64,000 nt of DNA from Pleomorphomonas koreensis DSM 23070 (GCF_000425185.1 NZ_AULH01000005.1:243477-307476); one strand, 5' to 3'; shown: positions 1 to 7,987, numbered from the stretch's first letter. The notes: a model not told the origin generated them from the letters alone. Numbers and translations are program-made.

Positions 1-193
1 AGGTCGCAGCTTGTGGGCCAATGGCAGCTAAAGCGGTTGCTGCCCGTCATCGGCGCCGGCCTGGGTTTATCGTTGAGAGCGTCCGCGTATAAAATTTGAC
101 TATATAGCCTGAAGGTTATCCCTCTCGAATTCCTATGCAGTGACACCCTAGAAATGGCTGCGCACTGGAGCGCCGAGAGAGCGCTCATCGGAA

Positions 194-355
194 ATGGCTG
201 GGAATGATTGGGGCAGGAAGAATCAGAACGAGGCGCCGCGCCCTCAGAACGAGCCAGGTGGGGGTGGGCTTGGCTTGTTGCTTGTCCTTGCAATTACGGC
301 GATCGGCGTCGGGTATGTTGGCTACCGGCTGACTCTCGTCTTCGGCCTGATCTAA
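194..355 (+). CDS. small single-pass membrane protein, hypothetical
   Basis: A 53-codon frame runs from an ATG to TAA. Its first 20 residues are hydrophilic and rich in Asn, Pro and Gly. A Gly/Leu/Val/Ile/Ala-rich segment of about 22 residues follows and is a clear membrane span, then a short tail. I do not recognise a family. No good ribosome binding site precedes it, so it could be spurious. It sits just upstream of another small membrane gene in the same direction. Bases 1-193 hold no gene I can support; a frame open from base 1 to a TGA at 97-99 may be the tail of a truncated gene. Confidence 0.35.
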   Translation: MAGNDWGRKNQNEAPRPQNEPGGGGLGLLLVLAITAIGVGYVGYRLTLVFGLI

Positions 356-374
356 ATAACGATCCTAGCGTGTT

Positions 375-647
375 ATGCGGTTAGACGAGCAGTCGCGAGA
401 GCACGTTGGACGCTATTGCATCAAGCTGGTCGTCGCTGCGGCAATCGCTTACATTCTGAAGAGCGAAAATTTCCTTGCAACCTTTGCGTTGTGGACCGGC
501 ATATACGGCGTAATGGCCGTCGCTTACGCAGTTCATCGCGGCGAACGACTCGGCAAGACCAGCTTCACCTATTGGGATGAAGCTCTATGGTTGGCGGCGA
601 CGGCGTTAGGTCTCTACATTTTCAGTGGTCATCAACTGGCCGTTTGA
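375..647 (+). CDS. small membrane protein, hypothetical
   Basis: Ninety residues. A charged N-terminus of about 15 residues is followed by three hydrophobic stretches at roughly 18-30, 34-52 and 68-88, so it is probably an inner-membrane protein with two or three spans. No family is recognised. It lies 19 nt after the preceding 53-residue membrane protein, so the two may be co-transcribed. It converges on the minus-strand hydratase-like gene, 18 nt from its stop. The ribosome binding site is poor and the start is uncertain. Confidence 0.45.
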   Translation: MRLDEQSREHVGRYCIKLVVAAAIAYILKSENFLATFALWTGIYGVMAVAYAVHRGERLGKTSFTYWDEALWLAATALGLYIFSGHQLAV

Positions 648-665
648 TCGGCTAAATCTGTTGGC

Positions 666-1490
666 TCAAAGAAAGCTTGCGGCTGCGTCGCCTACGCCTG
701 ACAACTCAACCTTCAGTTCCTGACCAGGAAGGATTTGCAGCAGCATCGGGATGATCGATCCGGTTGCTACGATATCGCCGGCACTGAGATAATTGCTTCT
801 AGCGATCAGGTCATTCACGAGCCAGAGCGCAGAGTTGATCGGATCAACCAGCCCCTCTCCCGATGCCGACTGAAACACCGGAACGTTGTTGATCGACGCT
901 CGCATGTCGATCCTGTCCATGGCGTCCAGGCCTGTTGGCTCATGATATCTGTCGACGATCGTCGAAACATGGAACGCATAGTCCGCGATGGCGGCCAGGT
1001 GTGGTTGCCCAGTCAGGTGACCACGTCGCCCGACAAGACCGATAGCCGGTTGGTAGCTCAGGATCGCCTTGCAAAATTGATCGCGAGTGATGGGCCAATG
1101 GTCCGCCCCCAAGGGACCTCCTATCGTAAAGACGATTTCGCATTGTGCCCCGATGAAACCTTGGGGAAGCCGGAACGGCCCGTGGGAGTCTTGAAGCACT
1201 GTTCCCACAGGAATCGGGCAGTAGATCGGACTAGCAAGGCCAAGCGAGCCGCGAATGGCCGGGCAAGTCCCTATGAGGGCGTAGCCTACCGCGTCATTGG
1301 CGAAGGCTGAGATTGCTGCTGACTGCACCGCCCAAGCATCGTCTTCGCTTCGAAGCAGATCGAAAGGGATGTCTGAGGTTAGTCCCTGCCGACGGTTTCG
1401 GCAAAGCAAGTTAGCGAGATAATCGAGATTCTGGTCAATCATAGAAGCACACTCCCGCGCGAGAGAGGGCGCAAAGTCGTGCTCAGTCAA
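666..1490 (-). CDS. 2-keto-4-pentenoate hydratase-like protein (fumarylacetoacetate hydrolase fold)
   Basis: 274 residues, close to the usual 260-270 for the MhpD/DmpE/HpaH group. That group hydrates 2-hydroxy-dienoates in meta-cleavage catabolism of aromatics. Family landmarks are the C-terminal half with an NSALWLVNDLI block, then GDIVATGSI and the closing ELSGVGDAAASF. The metal-binding E-x-E motif of characterised members appears here as AQCEIVF, so the first Glu is Gln, and activity is doubtful without experiment. No other catabolic gene is nearby, so this is not part of a visible aromatic pathway. It is divergent from the porin and shares a 145-bp intergenic region with it. Confidence 0.7.
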   Translation of the reverse strand: MTEHDFAPSLARECASMIDQNLDYLANLLCRNRRQGLTSDIPFDLLRSEDDAWAVQSAAISAFANDAVGYALIGTCPAIRGSLGLASPIYCPIPVGTVLQDSHGPFRLPQGFIGAQCEIVFTIGGPLGADHWPITRDQFCKAILSYQPAIGLVGRRGHLTGQPHLAAIADYAFHVSTIVDRYHEPTGLDAMDRIDMRASINNVPVFQSASGEGLVDPINSALWLVNDLIARSNYLSAGDIVATGSIIPMLLQILPGQELKVELSGVGDAAASFL

Positions 1491-1538
1491 ATAAAAATCC
1501 GGCTATATGAGTGCGTATATTTTTGTCGGAGCTTTTCT

Positions 1539-1554
1539 TATGAAAATACTATCG
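1539..1554 (+). promoter_or_regulatory. candidate response-regulator site 1 (11-bp direct repeat)
   Basis: TATGA at 1539 is followed 11 bp later by TATCG at 1550, inside the block CTTATGAAAATACTATCG. The 13-mer ATGAAAATACTAT recurs exactly at 5043, and a related block occurs at 5838 upstream of kdp. An 11-bp direct-repeat spacing is usual for OmpR/PhoB-type regulators such as KdpE. An alternative reading is a promoter: TTGTCG (1523-1528), an 18-bp spacer and TACTAT (1547-1552). It lies 82 bp before the porin start. Confidence 0.45.
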
Positions 1555-1635
1555 CAGCGCGGCTGAGCTCCCGTCGAAATAATATGCGGCTCTATCTAGC
1601 TTGATGATCCCGCCAAACCGGAAGGATCTGAAGGC

Positions 1636-2907
1636 ATGAAGCCGCTTAAACCGTCCCTCCCGCCCGCCTTCCCAGGAGCCTGGGAGGGCGCTCGTTCACC
1701 GAGATCGGGTTCAGGACACCGGCGGGTGCTTTCCCGGAGCGCGGTCGGCGCGGTCGCGATCATGGCCGGTTCGATGATGGGTCTTGGCCAAGCAGCGGCG
1801 GAACCCCTGAGCGCGCCGAGTTTTGGTGGTCCTCTGCGCCCTAACCCCCATCCGATGAGTACGGATGCAGGCATGTTTGGTCGTCTTCATATCACCGGCC
1901 AGCTCACAGGCATCGGCAATGCGCAGACGAACGGCATTCCGGGCGTCGATCCCCAGACGAGGGATCCCCTCGTCGATGTCGGCAATGCCCAAATACAGGT
2001 GCAGACGACCGGGGCGCCTTTGACGTTCTTCGTCCAGGGCGGCGTCTACTCACTGCCCGCGTTGGGCTCGGCCTACACCCGCGCAACCGACGTGACCGAC
2101 CAGTTATACGGGCCCGTGCCGGTTGCTTATGGCAAGCTCGAGCTGTCGCCGAACTTCTCGATTCAGGCCGGTTTGCTGCCGACGTTGATCGGTGCGGAAT
2201 CGACCTTCACGTTCCAGAATATGAATATCGCGCGCGGACTGCTCTGGAACCAGGAGCCGGCCATTAGCCGCGGTGTTCAGGTGAACTATAGCAATGGACC
2301 GCTGAACGCCTCCGTGTCGGTCAACGATGGTTTCTACTCAGGGAATTACAACTGGGTATCCGGTCTGTTGTCTTATGCGGCGACGCCGTCGAGCACGATC
2401 ACGCTGGTCGCCGCAGGCAGTTTTGCAGAGTCCGGCAAGACCGGCGCGGCGACGCCTTTGGCGCAGAACAACAGCAGCATCTTCAATGTGATCTACACCT
2501 ATGTCAACGGCCCGCTGACGCTCCAGCCCTACCTGCAATACACAACGGTCCGCTCGAACAGGGACATCGGGATTGATCGCTCGGCCGAAACATTCGGCGG
2601 CGCGCTGTTGGCTCGATATGCCATCGATGAGAATTTCTCGATCGCTGGACGCGCCGAGTACATCGCTTCAAGCGGAGGAGATTGCGGCGTCGCCGCAGAC
2701 TGCGCCCCCACTAATCTGTTCTACGGGCCGAAAAGCAGGGCGTGGTCGCTGACGGTGACGCCGACCTACCAGCGCGGGATCTTCTTCGCGCGCACCGAGC
2801 TCTCGTACACCCGCATTGACCGGGTCACCGAAGGCTACGGCTTTGGGTCCAATTTCGACAAGCGCGACCAGGTTCGCGGGATGTTTGAAGCTGGGGTGCT
2901 TTTCTAG
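1636..2907 (+). CDS. outer-membrane beta-barrel porin (BBP2-like)
   Basis: 423 residues. An unusually long basic N-terminus precedes a hydrophobic core ending AAAEP near residue 57, which looks like a Sec signal. Translation may therefore start at an internal codon rather than this ATG. The mature part alternates hydrophobic and polar residues in strand-like runs (for example FSIQAGLLPTLIGAE, ISRGVQVNYSNG, ARTELSYTRI) and ends in Phe, as porins that use the Bam machinery do. It resembles the putative beta-barrel porin-2 family; the substrate is unknown. The potential regulator site shared with kdp hints at a role in cation entry across the outer membrane, which is inference. Confidence 0.75.
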   Translation: MKPLKPSLPPAFPGAWEGARSPRSGSGHRRVLSRSAVGAVAIMAGSMMGLGQAAAEPLSAPSFGGPLRPNPHPMSTDAGMFGRLHITGQLTGIGNAQTNGIPGVDPQTRDPLVDVGNAQIQVQTTGAPLTFFVQGGVYSLPALGSAYTRATDVTDQLYGPVPVAYGKLELSPNFSIQAGLLPTLIGAESTFTFQNMNIARGLLWNQEPAISRGVQVNYSNGPLNASVSVNDGFYSGNYNWVSGLLSYAATPSSTITLVAAGSFAESGKTGAATPLAQNNSSIFNVIYTYVNGPLTLQPYLQYTTVRSNRDIGIDRSAETFGGALLARYAIDENFSIAGRAEYIASSGGDCGVAADCAPTNLFYGPKSRAWSLTVTPTYQRGIFFARTELSYTRIDRVTEGYGFGSNFDKRDQVRGMFEAGVLF

Positions 2908-2925
2908 GACGGGCGCGGGCGGAAA

Positions 2926-2946
2926 TGCGGAGCCGCCGGCTCCGCA
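2926..2946 (+). terminator. perfect hairpin after the porin gene
   Basis: TGCGGAGCC and GGCTCCGCA form a 9-bp stem with a GCC loop, 18 nt after the porin stop. No T-run follows, so it is not a classic intrinsic terminator. It may stabilise the porin mRNA 3' end or partly attenuate the downstream genes. Confidence 0.4.
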
Positions 2947-2971
2947 GATGCTCTGCGGACTTAGGTGAAAC

Positions 2972-3283
2972 ATGGGTTTAGAACGGATCATATCGAAATT
3001 GGAGGCTCCTCAGGCCACAGCGACTGTGTATCCGGTCCTGCCCGTTCTCTGGGTCTATCGGAACTATGATGATCACTGGACTGTGCATCTTGAAGGTGAA
3101 GACTCCGAGTGGTGCCACCCCACGCGCAATGATGCGGTCGGTGCCGCGAGGCTGATAGGCGAGAGTTACGGCTGCTATCGTCTCTTTCTGCAACTGTCAG
3201 ACGGCCGCTTCTGCCTGGAGATGATGAACCTTAGTCGACGGCGCGAACCGCGCCAGGTTGACCCAAGTGAGGGCGAAAATTGA
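2972..3283 (+). CDS. hypothetical protein, first of an overlapping small-gene chain
   Basis: 103 residues, soluble, not recognised with confidence. The centre contains a YRNYDDHWTVHLEGEDSEW block that recalls small DUF2188-like proteins, in which a short beta sheet carries aromatic and charged residues. It lies 64 nt after the porin stop. Its last four bases overlap the TTG start of the next gene, which implies translational coupling. The 82-residue protein at 5428 has the same flavour (HFFVGQDNRGCWTVRDE), so they may be distant paralogues. Confidence 0.6.
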   Translation: MGLERIISKLEAPQATATVYPVLPVLWVYRNYDDHWTVHLEGEDSEWCHPTRNDAVGAARLIGESYGCYRLFLQLSDGRFCLEMMNLSRRREPRQVDPSEGEN

Positions 3284-3429
3284 GCCAGGCTGTACCAAGC
3301 AAGCGCCAAGTCTCCCGACACCTCATCCGCTGCGGCGTGGAGATCATCGTTCTGGTGGTGATCGCCGGTTGCGCTGTTCTTGCTGCCGCAGGCCCCAGCA
3401 TCTATCTGGTGCTCAGCAATGGCGGTTGA
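3280..3429 (+). CDS. small membrane protein, TTG start, coupled
   Basis: A TTG codon inside the preceding stop (TTGA overlap) opens a 49-residue frame: a basic N-terminus (KRQVSRHLIR) and one hydrophobic span (VEIIVLVVIAGCAVLAAAG), then a short tail. The 4-nt overlap upstream and the 11-nt overlap with the next gene are the main support. No family is known to me. The charge distribution favours a cytoplasmic N-terminus. Confidence 0.45.
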   Translation: MSQAVPSKRQVSRHLIRCGVEIIVLVVIAGCAVLAAAGPSIYLVLSNGG

Positions 3430-3592
3430 ATGCAGAGTTGCAGGCCGTCCTGCTCACCCCCGGTTGCCGCGGTCGAAACCGAAGTTCACTAAACGCGAGC
3501 GACGCCGTAGATCGGAATACCTGCTCCTGATGTTTGCGGCGAGCTGTGCCGCTGTGCAAGTCGTCGCCATAGTTTTTCTGAGAGCGGTATGA
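3419..3592 (+). CDS. small membrane protein, coupled
   Basis: 57 residues. The ATG at 3419 lies inside the end of the previous frame (11-nt overlap). The first 37 residues are very basic (RSKPKFTKRERRRRSEY) and one C-terminal membrane span follows (LLLMFAASCAAVQVVAIVFL). Its stop overlaps the next start by four bases (ATGA). An upstream in-frame ATG at 3380 exists but would overlap the preceding gene further. The family is unknown. Confidence 0.45.
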   Translation: MAVECRVAGRPAHPRLPRSKPKFTKRERRRRSEYLLLMFAASCAAVQVVAIVFLRAV

Positions 3593-4053
3593 CAAGCCCT
3601 GCTGCTCCCGCCCTCCAACTCGACGACCGAAGGCGCGCTATCGGTGAAAGCCGTCTGGCTGAGTTGCCAAGCCTGAGGACGCAGTTGGAAATGGCCAGGG
3701 TCATCAAGGAGTACCACATCTGGCTGGCGGTGAGGATTATCGAGGAGCGCGAAGACCAGCCGCAGTTTCGACGGCACCGCCGGCTCCGGGATCTGCTCGA
3801 AGCGAATGCCTTGCTTGAAGCGGTGATCGAACTCGGAGCTCATCTGCAGCCAACACGGCAGCCTTGGTCGATGGAGCGGTCAGGAGATCGTTGGCGTTGT
3901 CGCGTGGCGTGGAACGATCGCGGTAATTTGCGCAGGTGCGCAGGCCGACACGATGACTTGGCGGCTGCCCTGATGATCGCGTTGCTAAGCTCCCTCGGTC
4001 GTCGCCGAGAGCGGCCAAAAGAACTCTCGAAAGATGGAGAACAGGCAGCATGA
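3589..4053 (+). CDS. hypothetical soluble protein in dapA-like operon
   Basis: 154 residues, rich in Arg and Leu. A long helical N-terminal half (ELPSLRTQLEMARVIKEYHIWLAVRIIEER) is followed by a segment with WSMERSGDRWRCRVAW and a basic tail. No motif points to a catalytic function. It overlaps the gene before it (ATGA at 3589) and the dapA homologue after it (ATGA at 4050), so the five frames from 2972 to 4997 look like one translationally coupled operon. Function unknown. Confidence 0.55.
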   Translation: MTSPAAPALQLDDRRRAIGESRLAELPSLRTQLEMARVIKEYHIWLAVRIIEEREDQPQFRRHRRLRDLLEANALLEAVIELGAHLQPTRQPWSMERSGDRWRCRVAWNDRGNLRRCAGRHDDLAAALMIALLSSLGRRRERPKELSKDGEQAA

Positions 4054-4997
4054 CGCCCAGAGGCGACTCTCCGTTATTCGGCGGTCTGATGACCGCACTT
4101 GTCACTCCGTTTAGGGGTGAGGCTATCGATTTCGACGCCTTGGCGGAGCTCGCCAACTGGCAGATCGACCAGGGCGTACGGGGGCTTGTCGCCTGCGGCA
4201 CCACGGGCGAGGCGCCGACCCTGTCTCATCCGGAATGGGCGGCGGTGGTCCGGTTGTGCGTCGAGGTTTCCAATGGCCGTGTGCCGGTGATCGCCGGCTC
4301 GGGGACAAACGACACCCAGCGCACCGTTGAACTAACCTGCGAGGCGGCTCGGCTTGGCGCGGATGGAGCTCTGGTCGTCACGCCTTATTATAGTCGGCCG
4401 AGCCAGTAGGGCCTGTTCCGGCATTTCGAGAGTGTCGCGCAAGCTGCGGAGCTGCCGATCATCATCTACAATGTGCCTTCGCGGACGGCCGTCGATATCA
4501 GAGTCGAAACGCTGGACCGCCTTGCGCGCCTGCCCGGCCTTGTCGGCATCAAGGACGCAAGCGGAGATCCGACGCGGGTAAGCGCGATGGCTTTCCGCTT
4601 TGGCGATCGCTTCACCCAGCTTTCCGGACAAGACCGTTCGATGCTCGCCTTCATGACGACAGGAGGAGATGGTGCGATCTCGGTCGTCTCCAACGTCGCC
4701 CCGATGTTGACCGCGGCGATGGTCGGCGCAGTACGCAAAAGCGCCTATCTGGAAGCACGGCGCATCAACGCCCATCTTTTCCCCCTGATCGAAGCGCTGG
4801 AGCTTGAAAGCAATCCATGCCCGATCAAGTGCGCGTTGCATTGCGCGCGCGGATACTCGCCCGCCGTCCGCCTCCCGCTGGTCGAGGTCACTGAAGCCAC
4901 CCTGGCAAGAGTTCGCGCGGCCGTTGCGGAGATCGACACTTTGGCGATCGACACGTGCCTGCTCGCCGAGCGGTCTCTCGTCCCCCTCTCGGTCTGA
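4050..4997 (+). pseudogene. dapA: dihydrodipicolinate synthase homologue broken by an amber codon
   Basis: The frame has every landmark of DapA, which condenses pyruvate with aspartate semialdehyde in lysine synthesis. These are CGTTGE with the catalytic Thr pair, IYNVPSRT with the catalytic Tyr, VGIKDASGD with the Schiff-base Lys, and a late ESNPCPIKCAL. At 4407-4409, where the family reads RPSQEGL, the Glu codon GAG is TAG, giving RPSQ-stop-GL. The frame stays open to 4997, so a single substitution separates it from a 315-residue enzyme. Sequencing error, a recent null mutation and suppression are all possible. The setting in an accessory operon suggests a second copy rather than the housekeeping gene. 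Confidence 0.85.
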
Positions 4998-5013
4998 TCG
5001 GGCCGCCTTTATA

Positions 5014-5034
5014 ACAGCAGCATCGTGCTGCTGT
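5014..5034 (+). terminator. perfect hairpin after the dapA relic
   Basis: ACAGCAGCA and TGCTGCTGT form a 9-bp stem with a TCG loop, 16 nt after the dapA stop. GTTCTC follows rather than a T-run, so it is a weak terminator or a stability element. Candidate regulator site 2 begins 8 nt further on. Confidence 0.45.
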
Positions 5035-5041
5035 GTTCTCT

Positions 5042-5057
5042 AATGAAAATACTATGA
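5042..5057 (+). promoter_or_regulatory. candidate response-regulator site 2 (11-bp direct repeat)
   Basis: AATGA at 5042 and TATGA at 5053 are 11 bp apart, in the block CTAATGAAAATACTATGA. The 13-mer ATGAAAATACTAT is identical to that at 1540 upstream of the porin. It lies 123 bp before the small membrane gene at 5180. Confidence 0.45.
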
Positions 5058-5179
5058 AATGCGTTCTTCCGAGAAATGGAGAACAAATCCCGAAATCCTT
5101 AGATTCAAGGTATCGGCAAAAAGCATCATCTTACTCGACGAGTAGAAGCTCCTGCCGATATCGAGAAAGGATGTCGACG

Positions 5180-5374
5180 ATGTACCCTCGTGGTTACTAT
5201 TTCTATGCGATGCATCAGCAGAACAAAGCCAATGTCGGGCGCACGGATGGCGAGGTCAAGGTTGCCGTGGGCTCGGATGAGCCGATGGCCGACGTTGGAA
5301 TGTTCCTGCGGCTCGGAGTCGTGATAGCCCTCGTAATCGCGGCTGTCGCCATGGTGACGTCGCTGGCCGGCTAG
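5180..5374 (+). CDS. small tail-anchored membrane protein
   Basis: 64 residues. The start at 5180 is chosen because GAGAAAGG at 5163-5170 is a good ribosome binding site 9 nt upstream; an in-frame ATG at 5171 directly abuts that site. The N-terminal 40 residues are polar and Tyr-rich (MYPRGYYFYAMHQQNKA). The C-terminus is one membrane span (LGVVIALVIAAVAMVTSLAG). No family is recognised. It lies between candidate regulator site 2 and the terminator at 5771, so it may form a potassium-responsive unit with the next gene; this is inference. Confidence 0.5.
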   Translation: MYPRGYYFYAMHQQNKANVGRTDGEVKVAVGSDEPMADVGMFLRLGVVIALVIAAVAMVTSLAG

Positions 5375-5427
5375 CGCCCATCGACGTCCACAGCTCAGTC
5401 TTCAACGAACAATCAGGATTATCCACC

Positions 5428-5676
5428 ATGGCAAGCGCCATTCCGCCGAAAGAGCCTCCTCAACCTCTGAACCATTTCTTTGTCGGCCAGGACAACCGAG
5501 GATGCTGGACCGTCCGCGATGAGCGTAACCTCGTCGGCGGCTGCTTCGTGAGCAAGGATGCGGCGATTCACTTCGCCCGTCAGGAAACCAACAATGCGCC
5601 GGGCGCCGTGATCTGTATGGGCGAAAACCAGCGTCTGACCCTGGACCCGCTGTTTGGACATTGGGAAGCCGCGTAG
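5428..5676 (+). CDS. hypothetical protein, DUF2188-like
   Basis: 82 residues, soluble. The block LNHFFVGQDNRGCWTVRDE followed by GGCFVSKDAAIHFARQE resembles small DUF2188-type proteins (a beta hairpin carrying Trp, then a helix with Ala/Arg). Function unknown. It is the last gene before a strong terminator, 53 nt downstream of the small membrane gene. Confidence 0.55.
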   Translation: MASAIPPKEPPQPLNHFFVGQDNRGCWTVRDERNLVGGCFVSKDAAIHFARQETNNAPGAVICMGENQRLTLDPLFGHWEAA

Positions 5677-5770
5677 CCGGTCGCCGTCGATCCGGAAGCC
5701 CCGCCTTTGCACTCGCTGCCCTTCTCGCGACGTTGGAAATGGGGAAGAAAATCTTCGGCTTGAGATAAGC

Positions 5771-5806
5771 AAAGCCCGCCGACTCTACCGAGTCGGCGGG
5801 CTTTTT
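5771..5806 (+). terminator. rho-independent terminator
   Basis: GCCCGCCGACTC (5774-5785) pairs perfectly with GAGTCGGCGGGC (5790-5801) around a TACC loop. AAA precedes it and TTTTT follows. It separates the upstream small genes from the kdp operon. Confidence 0.93.
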
Positions 5807-5837
5807 AGTTACCACCGCGCTTCCAGCGAGAGATTCC

Positions 5838-5853
5838 TATGAAATTTTTATGA
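5838..5853 (+). promoter_or_regulatory. candidate KdpE site upstream of kdp (11-bp direct repeat)
   Basis: TATGA at 5838 and TATGA at 5849 are exactly 11 bp apart in CCTATGAAATTTTTATGA. Aligned with the blocks at 1539 and 5042 it gives CYWATGAAAWTWYTATSR. KdpE is an OmpR/PhoB-family regulator and its gene lies in this operon, so it is the natural candidate. Confidence 0.5.
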
Positions 5854-5886
5854 GTGAGGCCAAAAAAACTATTAGATTCCTATTTT

Positions 5887-5917
5887 TTGAGGCCTCGTCC
5901 TCTCTCGAACCTATATG
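5887..5917 (+). promoter_or_regulatory. possible kdp promoter
   Basis: TTGAGG (5887-5892) and TATATG (5912-5917) are separated by 19 bp, or by 18 bp if CTATAT is the -10. The candidate KdpE site lies about 35 bp upstream, as expected for activation. A leader of about 140 nt would precede the first small gene. I see no gene I trust in 5854-6064. Confidence 0.35.
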
Positions 5918-6064
5918 CGGTTCGCGTCCATATTTCCGCCAAATTCCTCCTCCGGCACCCGTGTGTACGCAAGGGCGCGCTGGAAGAGTTCAAACTGTGG
6001 CTGGTCAGGACAATCCATCTTTGGCGGGCCATTTGTACCAACAGCGGTGCCGGAGGCGAAAGCA

Positions 6065-6145
6065 ATGGATGTTCTTGTACTAGCGATAGGGTTCGGATTT
6101 TTCGCTTTGATGTTTGGCTACATCAAGCTTTGCGAAAACCTCTGA
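6065..6145 (+). CDS. 26-residue membrane peptide at the head of kdp
   Basis: The frame encodes one hydrophobic span (LVLAIGFGFFALMFGYI) followed by a short polar end LCENL. From memory, small proteins of this pattern, starting MD and ending in Cys-Glu-Asn/Arg-Leu, occur just upstream of kdpF in other bacteria. Function is unknown; it may be a KdpF-like accessory of the transporter. It ends 16 nt before kdpF, whose AGGAGG ribosome binding site occupies the gap. Confidence 0.65.
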   Translation: MDVLVLAIGFGFFALMFGYIKLCENL

Positions 6146-6161
6146 CCCAGGAGGCGGCAAC

Positions 6162-6251
6162 ATGACCTTAGAATATTTCCTTGGGGCGGCAATCGCGGTG
6201 TTTATCACCGCCTACCTGCTTTACGCCCTCGCTCGTCCCGAGCGGTTCTGA
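6162..6251 (+). CDS. kdpF: KdpF, small stabilising subunit of the K+-ATPase
   Basis: 29 residues: one membrane span (YFLGAAIAVFITAYLLYALA) ending RPERF, the typical KdpF C-terminus. In E. coli this lipid-like peptide stabilises the KdpFABC complex. CAGGAGG lies just upstream of the ATG. It is the first structural gene of the transporter, 30 nt before kdpA. Confidence 0.9.
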   Translation: MTLEYFLGAAIAVFITAYLLYALARPERF

Positions 6252-6281
6252 TCAAGGCAACAGCTCGGAAAGAAACGACCA

Positions 6282-7979
6282 ATGACAATAAACGGATGGA
6301 TACAGATCCTGGTCTTTCTCGGGATCGTTATCGCGCTGGTGAAGCCGCTCGGCGGCTATATCACGCGTGTCATGAACGGCGAGAGAACCTTCCTTTCGCC
6401 GGTTCTCGGGCCGGTGGAACGTGGCCTCTATGGCATGGCCGGAACCAGTGAAAAGGAAGAGCAGCACTGGACGACCTATCTGGGCGCCATGCTGCTGTTC
6501 AACCTGGCCGGTTTTGCGTTGCTCTATTTGCTGCAGCGCGTTCAGGGCGGATTGCCCTTCAACCCGGCCGGGATGGGAGCGGTGAGCGCGGACTCTTCGT
6601 TCAACACGGCGGTCAGCTTCATGACCAACACCAACTGGCAGGGCTACGGTGGCGAAACCACCATGAGCTACCTGACACAGATGGCCGGCATCACGGTGCA
6701 GAACTTTGTGTCGGCGGCTGTGGGCGTGGCCGGCGCGATGGCGATCATCCGCGGCTTCTCGCGCGCTTCCGCCAAGACCGTCGGCAATTTCTGGGTCGAT
6801 CTGACGCGGGCCACGCTCTATATTCTGATGCCTATCTGCATCGTCGGCAGCCTCGTCCTGGTGTGGCAAGGCGTCCCCCAGAACCTGAACCCCTACACAG
6901 TCGCCACGACGGTTGAAGGCGCGCAGCAGACGATCGCGCAAGGCCCTGTCGCTTCGCAGATGATCATCAAGCATCTGGGAACGAATGGCGGCGGCTTCTT
7001 CAATGCCAACTCCTCTCATCCGTTCGAGAACCCGACGGCGCTGACGAATCTCATTCACATCCTGGCGATCTACTCGATCTCCTTTGCGATGCTTAATGTG
7101 TTCGGCCGCATGACAGGCAACCAGAAGCAGGGTTGGGCGCTGCTTGCCGCCGTCCTCACCATCGTCATCGCCGGCATCGGCGTCATCTACTGGGCGGAAT
7201 CGGCAGGCAACCCGCTGCTCCATGCGCTCGGCCTCGAGGGCGGCAACATGGAAGGCAAGGAGACGCGGTTCGGTATCGCGCTGTCTTCGCTCTTCGCTGT
7301 GGTGACGACGTCGGCTTCGACGGGCGCCGTCAACACTATGCATGACAGCCTGATGCCGCTGGGCGGCCTTGTGCCCTTGTTCAACATGCAGATCCCGCCG
7401 CTCGGCGGCATCGGCGCCGGTGTCTACGGCACCTTGATCTTCGCGATCCTGGCCGTCTTCATCGCCGGTCTGATGGTCGGTCGCACGCCGGAATATATCG
7501 GCAAGAAGATCGAGGCGAAGGAAGTGAAGATGAGCATCCTTGCGATGCTTGGACCGTCGCTCGCCATTCTGGCTCTGACCGCGATCGCCGTCGTTCTTCC
7601 TGTCGGCTTGTCTAGCATCCAGGACGCTGGGCCGCATGGACTGAGCGAGGTGCTGTACGCCTATACCTCCGGCGCCAACAACAACGGCAGCGCGTTTGCC
7701 GGTCTCAACGCGAACACGCCCTTCTTTAATATCACCGTCGGACTCGCGATGTTGATGGGGCGCTTCCTGCTCATCGTGCCGGTCCTGGCGATCGCGGGGT
7801 CGCTTGCAGCCAAGAAGAGCGTGCCGGCATCGACGGGAACGCTGCCGACCACGGGCCCACTGTTCATCGGCCTTGTCGTTGGAGTGACGCTCATCGTCGG
7901 CGGGTTGACGTTCTTCCCGGTCCTAGCGCTGGGTCCGATCGTCGAACACTTCGCCATGTTGGCGGGTCAGGTGTTCTGA
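6282..7979 (+). CDS. kdpA: KdpA, potassium channel subunit of the K+-ATPase
   Basis: 565 residues, the normal length, with about ten membrane spans. KdpA belongs to the superfamily of K+ transporters and contains four pore loops. Visible selectivity-loop regions are [45 protein letters not shown] and [13 protein letters not shown]. It binds K+ from the periplasm and passes it through a tunnel to KdpB. The order F-A-small gene-B-C is otherwise canonical. Confidence 0.97.
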   Translation: MTINGWIQILVFLGIVIALVKPLGGYITRVMNGERTFLSPVLGPVERGLYGMAGTSEKEEQHWTTYLGAMLLFNLAGFALLYLLQRVQGGLPFNPAGMGAVSADSSFNTAVSFMTNTNWQGYGGETTMSYLTQMAGITVQNFVSAAVGVAGAMAIIRGFSRASAKTVGNFWVDLTRATLYILMPICIVGSLVLVWQGVPQNLNPYTVATTVEGAQQTIAQGPVASQMIIKHLGTNGGGFFNANSSHPFENPTALTNLIHILAIYSISFAMLNVFGRMTGNQKQGWALLAAVLTIVIAGIGVIYWAESAGNPLLHALGLEGGNMEGKETRFGIALSSLFAVVTTSASTGAVNTMHDSLMPLGGLVPLFNMQIPPLGGIGAGVYGTLIFAILAVFIAGLMVGRTPEYIGKKIEAKEVKMSILAMLGPSLAILALTAIAVVLPVGLSSIQDAGPHGLSEVLYAYTSGANNNGSAFAGLNANTPFFNITVGLAMLMGRFLLIVPVLAIAGSLAAKKSVPASTGTLPTTGPLFIGLVVGVTLIVGGLTFFPVLALGPIVEHFAMLAGQVF

Positions 7980-7987
7980 GGAGCGCG

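Noticed and set aside
1..99. Possible C-terminus of a truncated gene open from the left edge
   Set aside because: Two frames are open and neither gives a recognisable sequence.
6252..7637. 461-codon minus-strand frame opposite kdpA
   Set aside because: Arg/Asp/His-rich shadow; kdpA is certain.
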